Below the pieces are notes generated by a model that was not told the origin of the DNA, did no database searches, and saw nothing but the letters and a program-made list of their open reading frames with translations. From Urbifossiella limnaea (lineage in GTDB: Bacteria; Planctomycetota; Planctomycetia; Gemmatales; Gemmataceae), in contig NZ_CP036273.1 of the NCBI RefSeq assembly GCF_007747215.1, positions 6,060,322 to 6,124,321 on the forward strand: 64,000 nucleotides of DNA, in the 5' to 3' direction. Every line of letters starts with the position of its first letter. The first letter of the stretch is position 1. The position numbers and the translations under genes were made by a program. Positions 8,945 through 17,431 of this stretch are shown here, in pieces.

Positions 8945-9096
8945 CCGGAGCCTCGAAGGGGCGGCGGCCAAACGCCCAGGGTGTCAACCCTGGGACACGT
9001 AGGCGGTGTCACGGGGGCGTGACCCCACGAACTCCATCACAGTCTGCCCGGGGCTGACGCCCTGGGCGTTTGGCTGCCGCCCCTTCGGGGCTCCGG
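8945..9096. repeat. 46-bp inverted repeat, likely RNA hairpin or terminator
   Basis: Arms at 8945-8990 and 9051-9096 are complementary at 42 of 46 positions. Three of the four differences leave G-U pairs in RNA. The loop is about 60 bases. It lies just after the transglutaminase stop and before the PSD1 gene on the same strand. A short inner hairpin (CAGGGTGTCAACCCTG) lies within the left arm. Confidence 0.8.
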
Positions 9097-9170
9097 ACAG
9101 CAGCGCCGCCGCTTCCCCCCGCCCGCCGCGTCGGGTAGACTCAATCCGTCCCCCCCGCCAGGCTCTCCTC

Positions 9171-12170
9171 ATGCCGCGCTACCCCCTTGCCGTCGCGCTC
9201 CTGCTCACCGCCACCGCCGCCCGCGCGGACGAGCCGGTCGAGTTCAACCGCGACGTGCGGCCGATCCTGTCCGACGCCTGCTTCAGCTGCCACGGGTTCG
9301 ACGGCAAGGCCCGCAAGGCCCGCCTCCGCCTCGACACCCCGGAAGGCGCCTTCCTGGAGCGCGACGGCACGCGGCCGATCAAGGCCGGTGACCCGAAGGC
9401 GAGCGAGGTGTGGGCGCGAATCACGTCGGCCGACCCCGACGCGGTCATGCCGCCGCCGCACACGAACAAGAAGCTGACGGCCGCGCAAAAGGACACGCTG
9501 AAGCGGTGGATCGAGCAGGGGGCGAAGTACCAAAAACACTGGGCGTTCGAGCCGGTTCGACGCGCCACCGTCCCGCTGGGTGCGCACCCGGTCGATGCGT
9601 TCCTGGCCGCGCGCATGGCGAAGGCCGGGCTAACGCCCGCCGCCGAAGCCGACCGCCCCACGCTGATCCGCCGCGTGTCGTTCGCCCTCACCGGCCTGCC
9701 GCCGTCGGTCGCGGAAGTCGATGCGTTCCTCGCCGACGCGGCACCGGGAGCCTACGAGCGGATGGTGGACCGCTACCTGGCGTCGCCGCGGTACGGCGAG
9801 GAGATGGCCCGCCACTGGCTCGACGTGGCCCGCTACGCCGACACGCACGGCCTCCACCTCGACAACGAGCGGGCACTGTGGGGCTACCGCGACTGGGTCG
9901 TCCGCGCGTTCAACCAGAACCTGCCGTTCGACCGGTTCACCGTCTGGCAGCTGGCCGGCGACCTGCTGCCGAGCCCGACGCCCGACCAGCTCGCGGCCAC
10001 CGGGTTCAACCGCTGCAACGTCACGACCGGCGAGGGCGGGTCGATCGACGCCGAGTGGGTCTACCGCAACGCCGTGGACCGCACCAGCACCGCGGCGCAG
10101 GCGTGGCTCGGCCTCACCGCCGGGTGCGCCGTGTGCCACGACCACAAGTTCGACCCGCTGTCGATGCGCGAGTTCTACGGGCTGTACGCCTTCTTCCTCA
10201 GCGCCGCCGACCCGGCGCTGGACGGCAACGTCAGCCTCGTGGGCCCGTTCGAACGACTGCCGACGGCCGAGCAAACCCGCACGCTGGAAGTCGCGAAGAC
10301 GGCCGAAGCCGAGGCGCGGGCGAAGCTCGACGCGGCCGCGGCGAAGGCCGAGTACAAGGAGCCCGCCGAGGGGAAGAAGGCGGTCCGTGACGTGCTGTTC
10401 GACGACGCCCTGCCGCAGTGGGCGACGGCGAGCAACACCACCCGCAACGCGACCGAGTGGGCGACCGACCCCGCATTCGGCACGAAGAGCGGCCGGCGCG
10501 TGCTGCGGCAGGCGAACTCGTTCTTCCACCAGGACGCGATCACGTTCCGCGTGCGGCCGCCGGTCGTGCCGAAGGACGGCACCTTCGAGGCGTGGGTGTA
10601 CCTCGACCCCAAACAACCCCCGACGGCGATCACGGTTCAGTTCGGCGGCGGCAAGCGCGTGGCGTGGGGGGCCGACGCCGGCGACAACACCGGATACGGC
10701 GGCGCGAAGCTCGGCAAGACGCGCGGCCCGCTGCCCAAGGCCGGCGCGTGGGCGAAGCTGACCGTGCCCGCGGCCGAGCTCGGCCTGACGGCCGGCAACG
10801 GCATCAGCACGCTGACGCTCCAGGAGTACGGCGGGGTCGCGTACTGGGACGACGTGGCGCTGGCCGGCGAGGTGAACCCGGCCACCGACCAGCTCGAATC
10901 GCAGGCCGCGTGGCTGAAGGGCTTCGGCGCGAAGAACCCGCCCGAGGTGCCGGCCGACGCGGCGAAGCGGACGGCGTTCTACCTGGCGAACGTGGCCCGG
11001 CCGTCCGGCGAGCTGGTGGCATTGCGTGCGACGTGGGAGCGAGCCCGCGCCGACCGCGAGGCCGCCGACGCGGCCATCCCGGCGACGCTCGTCTTCCGCG
11101 ACCTGGGGATGCCGCGCGAGGCGTTCGTGATGCAGCGCGGCCAGTACGACAAGCCCGGCGACAAGGTGACGCCCGGCGTGCCCGCGGTGCTGCCGCCGCT
11201 GAAGGCCGCCGGCCCGCGGCCGACTCGGCTCGACCTCGCCAACTGGCTCGTGGCGAAGGACCACCCCACGACGGCGCGGGTGCAGGTGAACCGCCTGTGG
11301 CAGCAACTGTTCGGCGTCGGGCTCGTGAAGACGAGCGGCGACTTCGGCTCCCAGGGCGAGCCGCCGAGCCACCCCGAACTGCTCGACTGGCTCGCCGCCG
11401 AGTTCGCCGTGACGTGGGACGTGAAGCAGCTGATGCGCCTGATGGTGACGAGCGCGGCGTTCAAGCGCGACGCGGCGCAGGGCGCCGCCGAGCGCGCGAA
11501 GGACCCCGAGAACCGCCTGCTGAGCCGCGGCCCGCGCTTCCGCCTCGACGCCGAGCAACTGCGCGACAACGCCCTGGCCGTGAGCGGCCTCCTGAACCTG
11601 GACGTGGGCGGCCGGGCGGTGCGGACGTACCAGCCGCCGAACATCTGGGAGCCGATCGGGTACGGCGACAGCAACACCCGCTACTACCTCCAGGACCACG
11701 GCGGCGCCCTGTACCGCCGCAGCCTGTACGTGTTCATCAAGCGGACGGCGCCGGCCCCGTTCCTGTCGAACTTCGACGCCCCGAACCGCGAGCAGCTGTG
11801 CGCCGTCCGCGACCGCACGAACACGCCGCTGCAGGCGCTCCAGCTGATGAACGACGTGCAGCACGTCGAGGCGGCGCGGGCGCTGGCGGAGCGCGTCCTC
11901 GCCGACGGCGGCGCGACGACCGAGGCGCGGCTGACGTACCTGTACCGCACGGTGCTGTCGCGCCGCCCGGACGCGGACGAGCTGAAGCTCGTGTCGGCGG
12001 CGCTGGACCGGCAGCGGGCGCTGTTCGCCGCCGACCCCGCCGCCGCCGGCCGGCTGGTGCGCGCCGGCGAGAGTGTGCCGCGCCGTGCCGCGGGCGATGT
12101 CGAAATCGCGGCGTGGACGATGGTGGCGAACCTGCTGCTGAACCTGGACGAGACGGTGATGCGGAACTGA
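9171..12170 (+). CDS. PSD1/DUF1553 and DUF1549 cytochrome-type protein
   Basis: 999 residues with a signal peptide (residues 1-19, ending ATAARAD). The PSCyt1-type haem-binding motif CFSCH is at residues 37-41. DUF1549 (PSCyt2) follows at about 140-340 with RHWLDVARYADTHG and a second CxxCH motif in CAVCHDHKFDP near residue 320. A beta-rich insertion (about 410-590, FEAWVYLDPKQPP) looks like a carbohydrate-binding jelly roll. The C-terminal DUF1553 (PSD1) spans about 680-950. These planctomycete-type proteins are exported. Their function is unproven, though they are often linked to degradation of sulfated polysaccharides. It probably pairs with the DUF1501 gene at 12670, separated from it by the GxxExxY cassette. 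Confidence 0.9.
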   Translation: MPRYPLAVALLLTATAARADEPVEFNRDVRPILSDACFSCHGFDGKARKARLRLDTPEGAFLERDGTRPIKAGDPKASEVWARITSADPDAVMPPPHTNKKLTAAQKDTLKRWIEQGAKYQKHWAFEPVRRATVPLGAHPVDAFLAARMAKAGLTPAAEADRPTLIRRVSFALTGLPPSVAEVDAFLADAAPGAYERMVDRYLASPRYGEEMARHWLDVARYADTHGLHLDNERALWGYRDWVVRAFNQNLPFDRFTVWQLAGDLLPSPTPDQLAATGFNRCNVTTGEGGSIDAEWVYRNAVDRTSTAAQAWLGLTAGCAVCHDHKFDPLSMREFYGLYAFFLSAADPALDGNVSLVGPFERLPTAEQTRTLEVAKTAEAEARAKLDAAAAKAEYKEPAEGKKAVRDVLFDDALPQWATASNTTRNATEWATDPAFGTKSGRRVLRQANSFFHQDAITFRVRPPVVPKDGTFEAWVYLDPKQPPTAITVQFGGGKRVAWGADAGDNTGYGGAKLGKTRGPLPKAGAWAKLTVPAAELGLTAGNGISTLTLQEYGGVAYWDDVALAGEVNPATDQLESQAAWLKGFGAKNPPEVPADAAKRTAFYLANVARPSGELVALRATWERARADREAADAAIPATLVFRDLGMPREAFVMQRGQYDKPGDKVTPGVPAVLPPLKAAGPRPTRLDLANWLVAKDHPTTARVQVNRLWQQLFGVGLVKTSGDFGSQGEPPSHPELLDWLAAEFAVTWDVKQLMRLMVTSAAFKRDAAQGAAERAKDPENRLLSRGPRFRLDAEQLRDNALAVSGLLNLDVGGRAVRTYQPPNIWEPIGYGDSNTRYYLQDHGGALYRRSLYVFIKRTAPAPFLSNFDAPNREQLCAVRDRTNTPLQALQLMNDVQHVEAARALAERVLADGGATTEARLTYLYRTVLSRRPDADELKLVSAALDRQRALFAADPAAAGRLVRAGESVPRRAAGDVEIAAWTMVANLLLNLDETVMRN

Positions 12171-12179
12171 GATCAGGAC

Positions 12180-12650
12180 GAAGAAAATGAACAGGATAAC
12201 AGGATGAACAGGATGACCGAGCAGTGCTCCACGACGCGCTGACCGGAAAGGTCATCGGGGTCGCGTACACCGTCTTCAACGAACTCGGGAGCGGGTTCCT
12301 GGAGTCCGTGTACGAGAAGGCCATGAAGTACGAACTTCTCGCCGCGGGGCACGAAGTGATGACCCAACATCCGATCACAGTACTGTACCGCGGGCAGGTC
12401 GTCGGAGAGTTCTTCGCCGACCTGTTCATCGACGGCCGGGTGATCGTCGAGTTGAAGGCCGTCCGCTCGCTCCAGCCCGTCCACGAGGCCCAACTCGTGA
12501 ACTACCTCAAGGCAACCGGCGTCGATGTCGGCATCCTCCTGAACTTTGCTGACACGAAGGTCGAAGTCCGACGCAAGCTCCGTGTACTACCCGAGGCGGA
12601 ACCCCCGGGTTTCTAATCCTGTTCATCCTGTTATCCTGTCCATTTTCTTC
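12180..12650. mobile_element. GxxExxY gene enclosed by 35-bp terminal inverted repeats
   Basis: The left arm 12180-12214 and right arm 12616-12650 are reverse complements at 34 of 35 positions. Only the GxxExxY gene lies between them: nine bases separate the left arm from the GTG, and the right arm starts on the last base of the stop codon. The core ACAGGATAACAGGATGAA recurs in the gene-less inverted repeat at 59581-59685. The unit sits between the two members of a PSD1/DUF1501 pair that are usually adjacent, which fits an insertion. I see no transposase gene and no obvious target-site duplication, so mobility is an inference. Confidence 0.5.
12224..12616 (+). CDS. GxxExxY family protein (TIGR04256)
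   Basis: 130 residues. The defining motif is [13 protein letters not shown] at about residues 24-36 (GxxExxY), followed by [19 protein letters not shown] and [13 protein letters not shown]. The D...ExK arrangement in the last two blocks resembles the PD-(D/E)XK nuclease core, and family members are annotated as possible nuclease-fold proteins with no proven role. The start is GTG at 12224, giving the usual family opening [12 protein letters not shown]. No ATG is in frame upstream before a stop at 12197-12199. The GC content of the flanks drops sharply compared with neighbouring genes. See the enclosing inverted-repeat element. Confidence 0.88.
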   Translation: MLHDALTGKVIGVAYTVFNELGSGFLESVYEKAMKYELLAAGHEVMTQHPITVLYRGQVVGEFFADLFIDGRVIVELKAVRSLQPVHEAQLVNYLKATGVDVGILLNFADTKVEVRRKLRVLPEAEPPGF

Positions 12651-12669
12651 CTGCCACACGGCGACCGCC

Positions 12670-14109
12670 ATGCTCCTCGACCCCACCCGCCGCCAGTTCT
12701 TCGGCTCGACCGGCCTCCGCCTGGGGTCTACCGCGATGGCGTTGATGGCCGGCCGCGCCGCCGCGCAGCCCGCGGTGCGCGTCCACCCGCCGCTGCCGGG
12801 GCTGCCGCACCACGCCCCCACGGCGAAGGCCGTCATCTACTTGCACATGAACGGCGCCCCGAGCCAGCTCGACCTCCTCGACCACAAGCCGAAACTGATC
12901 GACCACTTCGACAAGGACTTGCCGGCGTCCGTCCGCATGGGCCAGCGCATCACCACCATGACCAGCGGCCAGGCCCGGCTGCCGGTCGCCCCGAGCATGT
13001 TCAAGTTCGGCCAGCACGGCCGCGCCGGGACGTGGTTCAGCGAACTGCTGCCGCACACCGCCCGCCACGCCGACGACATCGCCGTCGTGAAGAGCGTCCA
13101 CACCAACGCCATCAACCACGACCCGGCGTGTACGTTCGTGATGACCGGCAGCGAGGTGCCGGGCAAGCCGAGCCTCGGCAGCTGGCTCAGCTACGGCCTC
13201 GGCAGCGTCAGCAACGACCTGCCGGCGTTCGTCGTGCTGACGCCGTGGTGGACGAGCCGCGGCGCGGCCCAGGCGCTGTTCGCCCGCATGTGGTCGAACG
13301 GCTTCCTCCCCGGCAAGTACGCCGGCGTCGCGCTCCGCAGCGTCGGCGACCCGGTCCTGTACGTGCAGAACCCCGACGGCCTCGGCCGCGACGGCCGCCG
13401 CGCCATGCTCGACACCCTCGGCCAGCTCAACCAGCGCACCTTCGACCGCTACCACGACCCGGACACGCTCACGCGGATCGCCCAGTACGAGATGGCGTTC
13501 CGCATGCAGAGCAGCGTGCCCGATCTGACGGACCTGTCGAAGGAGACGCAGGAGACGCTCGACCTGTACGGCCCCGAGGTGAAGAAGCCCGGCAGCTTCG
13601 CCGCGAGCGCGCTGCTGGCCCGCCGCATGATCGAGCGCGGGGTGCGCGTGGTGCAGATTCTCCACCGCGGGTGGGACCAGCACGGCAACCTGCCGTCCGA
13701 GATTCGCAGCCAGTGCTTCGACACCGACCAGCCGACCGGGGCGCTCTTAACGGACCTGAAGCGGCGCGGCCTGCTGGACAGCACGCTGGTGGTGTGGGGC
13801 GGCGAGTTCGGGCGGACGGTGTACTGCCAGGGCGGGCTGTCGAAGACGAACTACGGCCGCGACCACCACCCGCGCAACTTCGCCATGTGGCTGGCCGGCG
13901 GCGGCGTGAAGGGCGGGCAGACCTACGGCGAGACGGACGACTTCAGCTACAGCGTGGCCGAGAACCCGGTCCACCTGAACGACCTGAACGCGACGGTGCT
14001 GCACTGCCTCGGCATCGACCACGGCCGGTTCACGTTCAAGTTCCAGGGGCTCGACCAGCGGCTCACCGGCGTCGAGGAGCAGCACGTCGTCCGGCCGCTG
14101 CTGAAGTAA
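12670..14109 (+). CDS. DUF1501 family protein, Tat-exported
   Basis: 479 residues. The N-terminus has a twin-arginine signal ([20 protein letters not shown]). DUF1501 belongs to the alkaline phosphatase/sulfatase-like fold group as I recall. Conserved blocks seen here are [10 protein letters not shown] at about residue 65, [10 protein letters not shown] at about 374 and [17 protein letters not shown] shortly after. The same blocks recur in the other four DUF1501 proteins of this window. Family members usually sit beside DUF1549/DUF1553 genes and are thought to act outside the cytoplasm on polysaccharide-derived substrates, but no reaction is established. Its partner is probably the PSD1 gene at 9171-12170. 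A perfect 21-bp hairpin follows the stop by one base. Confidence 0.9.
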   Translation: MLLDPTRRQFFGSTGLRLGSTAMALMAGRAAAQPAVRVHPPLPGLPHHAPTAKAVIYLHMNGAPSQLDLLDHKPKLIDHFDKDLPASVRMGQRITTMTSGQARLPVAPSMFKFGQHGRAGTWFSELLPHTARHADDIAVVKSVHTNAINHDPACTFVMTGSEVPGKPSLGSWLSYGLGSVSNDLPAFVVLTPWWTSRGAAQALFARMWSNGFLPGKYAGVALRSVGDPVLYVQNPDGLGRDGRRAMLDTLGQLNQRTFDRYHDPDTLTRIAQYEMAFRMQSSVPDLTDLSKETQETLDLYGPEVKKPGSFAASALLARRMIERGVRVVQILHRGWDQHGNLPSEIRSQCFDTDQPTGALLTDLKRRGLLDSTLVVWGGEFGRTVYCQGGLSKTNYGRDHHPRNFAMWLAGGGVKGGQTYGETDDFSYSVAENPVHLNDLNATVLHCLGIDHGRFTFKFQGLDQRLTGVEEQHVVRPLLK

Positions 14110-14110
14110 T

Positions 14111-14160
14111 GTTGCCGCTTGCGGCTTCGCGTTGCCCAGCGCGAAGCCGCAAGCGGCAAC
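14111..14160. terminator. Perfect 21-bp hairpin between convergent genes
   Basis: Arms 14111-14131 and 14140-14160 are perfectly complementary with an 8-base loop. It lies between the stop of the DUF1501 gene and the stop of the convergent cyclase-fold gene, so it can serve both strands. There is no U-tract, so simple intrinsic termination is not certain. It shares the core GCCGCTTGCGGC with the hairpin at 43722-43775. Confidence 0.55.
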
Positions 14161-14165
14161 TCAAC

Positions 14166-15161
14166 TTATTCCCCGCACGCGGCCAGCGCCAGTACCGCGA
14201 ACGCCGAACCGGCGTTCGTGATGTAGTGCGCCCGGTCGGTGTTCAGGCTCCGCGTGTACCATCGGCCGCTCTCGCGCTGGTTGGCCCGCAGCCACGCCGC
14301 CCCGCGAGCCACCGCCGGGTCGGCCGCAGGCACACCCGCCTGCCGCAGCACGTACACCGCCAGCCCGGTCGCGTACCCGTCGCTGGCCGTCGCCTCGTTC
14401 GGCGACTTCGCCTCGTCGCGCCGCCGGTACTGCCCAAGTGCCGGCAGCGACCACCCGCCGTCCGCCCGCTGCGCCGCCCGCAGCTGCGCTACCACGCCCG
14501 CCTGCTGCCCCTTGTTCATGAGCCCGTCCACCTTCGTGCTCGCCCACAGCAGCATCGCCGCGTGGTGCAGGTCCGGCGCCGCGTTCTTCTCCAGGTAGCC
14601 GCGTAGCTTCGTCAACCCGGCCGTCGCGGCGTCGGTCTTGGCGTACCCGTCCGGCGCCAGCCCGACGGCCAGCGCCGCGAGCGTGACGCCGTAGTAGTCG
14701 TCGTGTTCCATCGGCGGCCAGTCGCACTTCAGCCAGTTCCACCCGCCGTCGGCCCGCTGGTCCTTCCACATCCGCGCGAGCGCGTCGCGGGTGGGTTGGG
14801 TCAGCTTGCCGGCGTGGGAGTCGGTCGCGGCCAGGCCGAGGGCGGTGCCGACGACGTAGGCCGGCCCGCGCGGCTTCGCACCCGCCGCCCACGCGGTCGC
14901 GTCGGCTTCGAAGAACTTGCGGACCTCTTTCCACCCGGCGTCGCCGGCGAGCTTCGGGCGGGCCATGAGGTACGGCAAGTTCGTGTGGCACGTCACGCAC
15001 TTTCGCTCGCGCGTCCAGCCCACGCCGACGCCGTCGAGGTACGCGGCGGCCTTCGCCGGCGAGTACGCCTTCGCCACCGGCTCGTCGGCCTTCGTGGGCT
15101 CGGGCGGGGGAAAGTCGGCCGGCGCGGCGACGGCCGCGGCGAGGAGGGCGGCGGGGATCAC
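14166..15161 (-). CDS. Exported squalene-cyclase-fold (alpha/alpha toroid) protein with CxxCH
   Basis: 331 residues starting at GTG 15161. A short signal sequence (IPAALLAAAVAAPAD) is followed at residues 55-59 by CVTCH, a c-type haem-attachment motif. The rest shows repeats typical of prenyltransferase/squalene-oxidase toroids: QRADGGWSLPALG, DQRADGGWNWLKC and GAAWLRANQRESGRWYTRSL, which are QW-like motifs. The catalytic DxDD motif of squalene-hopene cyclases is not seen, so it is more likely a haem-carrying structural or glycan-related protein than a triterpene cyclase. The GTG overlaps the TGA of the GT87 gene (GTGA at 15158-15161), indicating co-translation. Confidence 0.78.
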   Translation of the reverse strand: MIPAALLAAAVAAPADFPPPEPTKADEPVAKAYSPAKAAAYLDGVGVGWTRERKCVTCHTNLPYLMARPKLAGDAGWKEVRKFFEADATAWAAGAKPRGPAYVVGTALGLAATDSHAGKLTQPTRDALARMWKDQRADGGWNWLKCDWPPMEHDDYYGVTLAALAVGLAPDGYAKTDAATAGLTKLRGYLEKNAAPDLHHAAMLLWASTKVDGLMNKGQQAGVVAQLRAAQRADGGWSLPALGQYRRRDEAKSPNEATASDGYATGLAVYVLRQAGVPAADPAVARGAAWLRANQRESGRWYTRSLNTDRAHYITNAGSAFAVLALAACGE

Positions 15162-16540
15162 GGGAGAGCCTCCGGTGCGGAAGGAACGTGCGGGCGACTC
15201 CAGACGAGCCACCCGAGCCAGGCGGTTGTGGAGACGAGCGTAACCGATCGGGCGGCGAGAAGGAACAGGGTGGCGGGAATCGGCCCGGCCCAGGTGGCGG
15301 GCACGGTGGGGAGGTCGTCCCCGTACGTCCACCGGTAGAAGCACGGGAAGATGAGCGTGGTGAGCCCGCCGGCGAGGAGCACGAGCGCGGCCCACCACCG
15401 CTCGGCGCGCGACCGCAGCGGCAGCAGCGGCACGAGCGGCATGACCCAGTGGAGGTACTGCGGCGACCCGACCTTGTTCGCGGTGATGAACGCGAACCAC
15501 ACCAACAATGACGCGGCGACGACGTGCGGGACGAGGGCGGCGGTGGTGGGCCGCGTGTGAGACGCGCGCCAGAAGCCGCGCGCCATCAGTACAACGGTTA
15601 GCGGCACCGACAGCACCATGAGCCACTTCGCCAGCTCCGCCCCGCGGGCGGCGAGGGCGCCGGTCACGTTGAAGCTGCCGTACCCGGCGCCCACGTGGGC
15701 GCCGGGGTCGAGCAGGAACACCGGCCACGCGATCGGCGCTTCCAGCTGGAGGCCGCGGGCCGAGTGGTACGTCAGGTACTGGAACCCGCGTTCGCCGCCG
15801 CCGAACAGGTACGTCAGAGCCGGCCACGCCGCCAGCATCGCGCCGGCGATCAGCGCTTCGAGCACGACGCTTCGCCAGAACCGCCCCGGCCGCGCCGCCG
15901 CGGCCGCGAACACCCACGCCGGCAGCAGCAGCACCGGCACCAGCTTGTAGGCCGCGCCGAGCACCAGCACCGCGTACCCGAGTCGCGGCCGGCACGCGGT
16001 CAGCGCCCACACCGCCAGCAGCGCCACGAACGCAACCACCGGGTCCTGCCGGTCGAACAGGATCGCCCCGACCGACGCCGTCAGCAGCACGTACAGCGCC
16101 AGCCGGCCCACGCGCGCGGCGGTCGAGTCGTCCGGGTACACGCGCCGCGCGACAAGCCACACCAGCGCCAGCGACGCGGCATCAACGCCGAACAGGACGA
16201 GGCCGAGCGCCACCTCGTAGCGGTCGCCGGCCTCGCGTGCGGCGGCCGACTCCTCGGTGTACGGGGGGAGCGTCTTGTAGTACCGGGTCTGGACGAGGAG
16301 CGGCGCCCAGCCCGGCAGGCGGTCGGCGAGCCAGCCGGGGGCGACGCCGAACAGAACCGCGAGGTGCGGGTACTCGACGGTGCGGGTGCGGTACAGCTCG
16401 GCGACGCCGGTGGTGCGGGCGGCGTCGGCGTAGTCGCGGTAGAGGCGGTACTCGCCGGCCGTGGTGACCGCCCACAGCCCGGCGCGGACGAGGAGGAAGC
16501 CGACGACGAGGGCGGCGTACAGGGCGGCGGGCCGGGTCAT
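15158..16540 (-). CDS. GT87/DUF2029-like polytopic glycosyltransferase
   Basis: 460 residues with about ten hydrophobic helices throughout. The N-terminal part has RLYRDYADAARTTG and YRTRTVEYPHLAVLFGVAPG, which is the arrangement seen in DUF2029/GT87 polyprenyl-phosphate-mannose-dependent transferases, where acidic and Tyr-Pro-Pro/His motifs follow the first helix. Such enzymes add sugars from a lipid carrier on the outer face of the membrane. The acceptor is unknown. The gene starts 15 bases after the low-complexity secreted protein and overlaps the cyclase-fold gene by four bases, so it is central to a tightly packed operon. Confidence 0.8.
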   Translation of the reverse strand: MTRPAALYAALVVGFLLVRAGLWAVTTAGEYRLYRDYADAARTTGVAELYRTRTVEYPHLAVLFGVAPGWLADRLPGWAPLLVQTRYYKTLPPYTEESAAAREAGDRYEVALGLVLFGVDAASLALVWLVARRVYPDDSTAARVGRLALYVLLTASVGAILFDRQDPVVAFVALLAVWALTACRPRLGYAVLVLGAAYKLVPVLLLPAWVFAAAAARPGRFWRSVVLEALIAGAMLAAWPALTYLFGGGERGFQYLTYHSARGLQLEAPIAWPVFLLDPGAHVGAGYGSFNVTGALAARGAELAKWLMVLSVPLTVVLMARGFWRASHTRPTTAALVPHVVAASLLVWFAFITANKVGSPQYLHWVMPLVPLLPLRSRAERWWAALVLLAGGLTTLIFPCFYRWTYGDDLPTVPATWAGPIPATLFLLAARSVTLVSTTAWLGWLVWSRPHVPSAPEALP

Positions 16541-16555
16541 GCGGCCAGTGTACGG

Positions 16556-17431
16556 CTACCGCGGCGGCGCGGGCGGCCCGGCCGGGCTGCTCGACAGCGA
16601 CGAATAGTACTGCCGCAGCAGGCCCGCGTACCGCGGCATGAACTCCTCCCGATAGTGCTGCGTGAGTTGCACCCGCACCCGCTCCGGGAGGTGGCCCCAC
16701 ACTTCCTTCGCAACCACGTCCGCGATCGGCAGCTGCGGCTGCACCGGCGGCGGCGGTTGGTCGTTCTTCTTGTCGGCGGCCGCCTGCGCGACGCCGGCCG
16801 GGTCCTTCGGCGTTCCCGCCTTCGCCGTCTGCGTGGGGGTCATCGGCTGCTTGTCGGCGCCCTTCCCGCCCTGCGCCATGCCGCCGGGTTCCTTGCCGTC
16901 CTTCGGCGCGCCGGCGCGCGGCCGCCGGCCGCTCGCCTGGCCTTCCTTCTGCCCCATTCCGCCCGTCGGCTCCGTGCCGCCCGTCGGTTGCTTGCCGCCG
17001 GCGTTGCCCTTGCCGTCGCCCTTCTGTTCCTTCTGACCGCCGCCCTTCCCCATGTCCGACTTCGCGTCCGACTTGTCGTTCCCCTTGTCGCTCTTGCCGT
17101 CGTTCTTGTCCTGCTTGTTCATGTCGCTCGAACCGCCGCCGTCTTTGGGCGGCGAGTCGGGCGGGTTCAGCAGCGCGTCGATGTCCTTGAGGATGCCGGC
17201 CTGGGTGGCGCGGGTGCCGTCGCCGGCGTCGGCCGCGGCGAGCTTGTCGCTGGCCTGCTTGGCGCCGGCGATAATGCGCTCCACGACGGCGGCGGGGTCT
17301 TCGGCGGGGGCCGGGTCGCGGGAGCCGTCGGGCCGGACCTCGCGCGGCGGCGGGGCGACCGGCAGCGGGTCGGCCGCGACCGCGGGGACGCCCAGCGCGG
17401 CGAACACGAACAGCGCGGCGGGGCGGGTCAC
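16556..17431 (-). CDS. Exported Lys/Gly/Asp-rich low-complexity protein
   Basis: 291 residues starting at GTG 17431, which overlaps the TGA of the DUF4175-like gene (GTGA at 17428-17431). Residues 1-22 form a signal peptide (ALFVFAALGVPAVAAD). A helical segment (about 50-90) is followed by a long disordered Lys/Asp/Gly/Gln/Met-rich region (about 90-220) and a folded C-terminal motif: VAKEVWGHLPERVRVQL, then HYREEFMPRYAGLLRQYYSSL. I recall similar C-termini in planctomycete genes beside DUF4175-like genes, but no function is known. The disordered middle may bind a polyanion or a partner. Confidence 0.72.
   Translation of the reverse strand: MTRPAALFVFAALGVPAVAADPLPVAPPPREVRPDGSRDPAPAEDPAAVVERIIAGAKQASDKLAAADAGDGTRATQAGILKDIDALLNPPDSPPKDGGGSSDMNKQDKNDGKSDKGNDKSDAKSDMGKGGGQKEQKGDGKGNAGGKQPTGGTEPTGGMGQKEGQASGRRPRAGAPKDGKEPGGMAQGGKGADKQPMTPTQTAKAGTPKDPAGVAQAAADKKNDQPPPPVQPQLPIADVVAKEVWGHLPERVRVQLTQHYREEFMPRYAGLLRQYYSSLSSSPAGPPAPPR

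Noticed and set aside
12180-12650. Insertion sequence with transposase.
   Set aside because: The enclosed 130-residue protein is GxxExxY, with no DDE, HUH or serine recombinase motif, so I list it as a candidate cassette only.
14166-15161. Squalene-hopene cyclase for hopanoid synthesis.
   Set aside because: The protein is about half the usual length, has a signal peptide and a CxxCH motif, and shows no DxDD catalytic motif.
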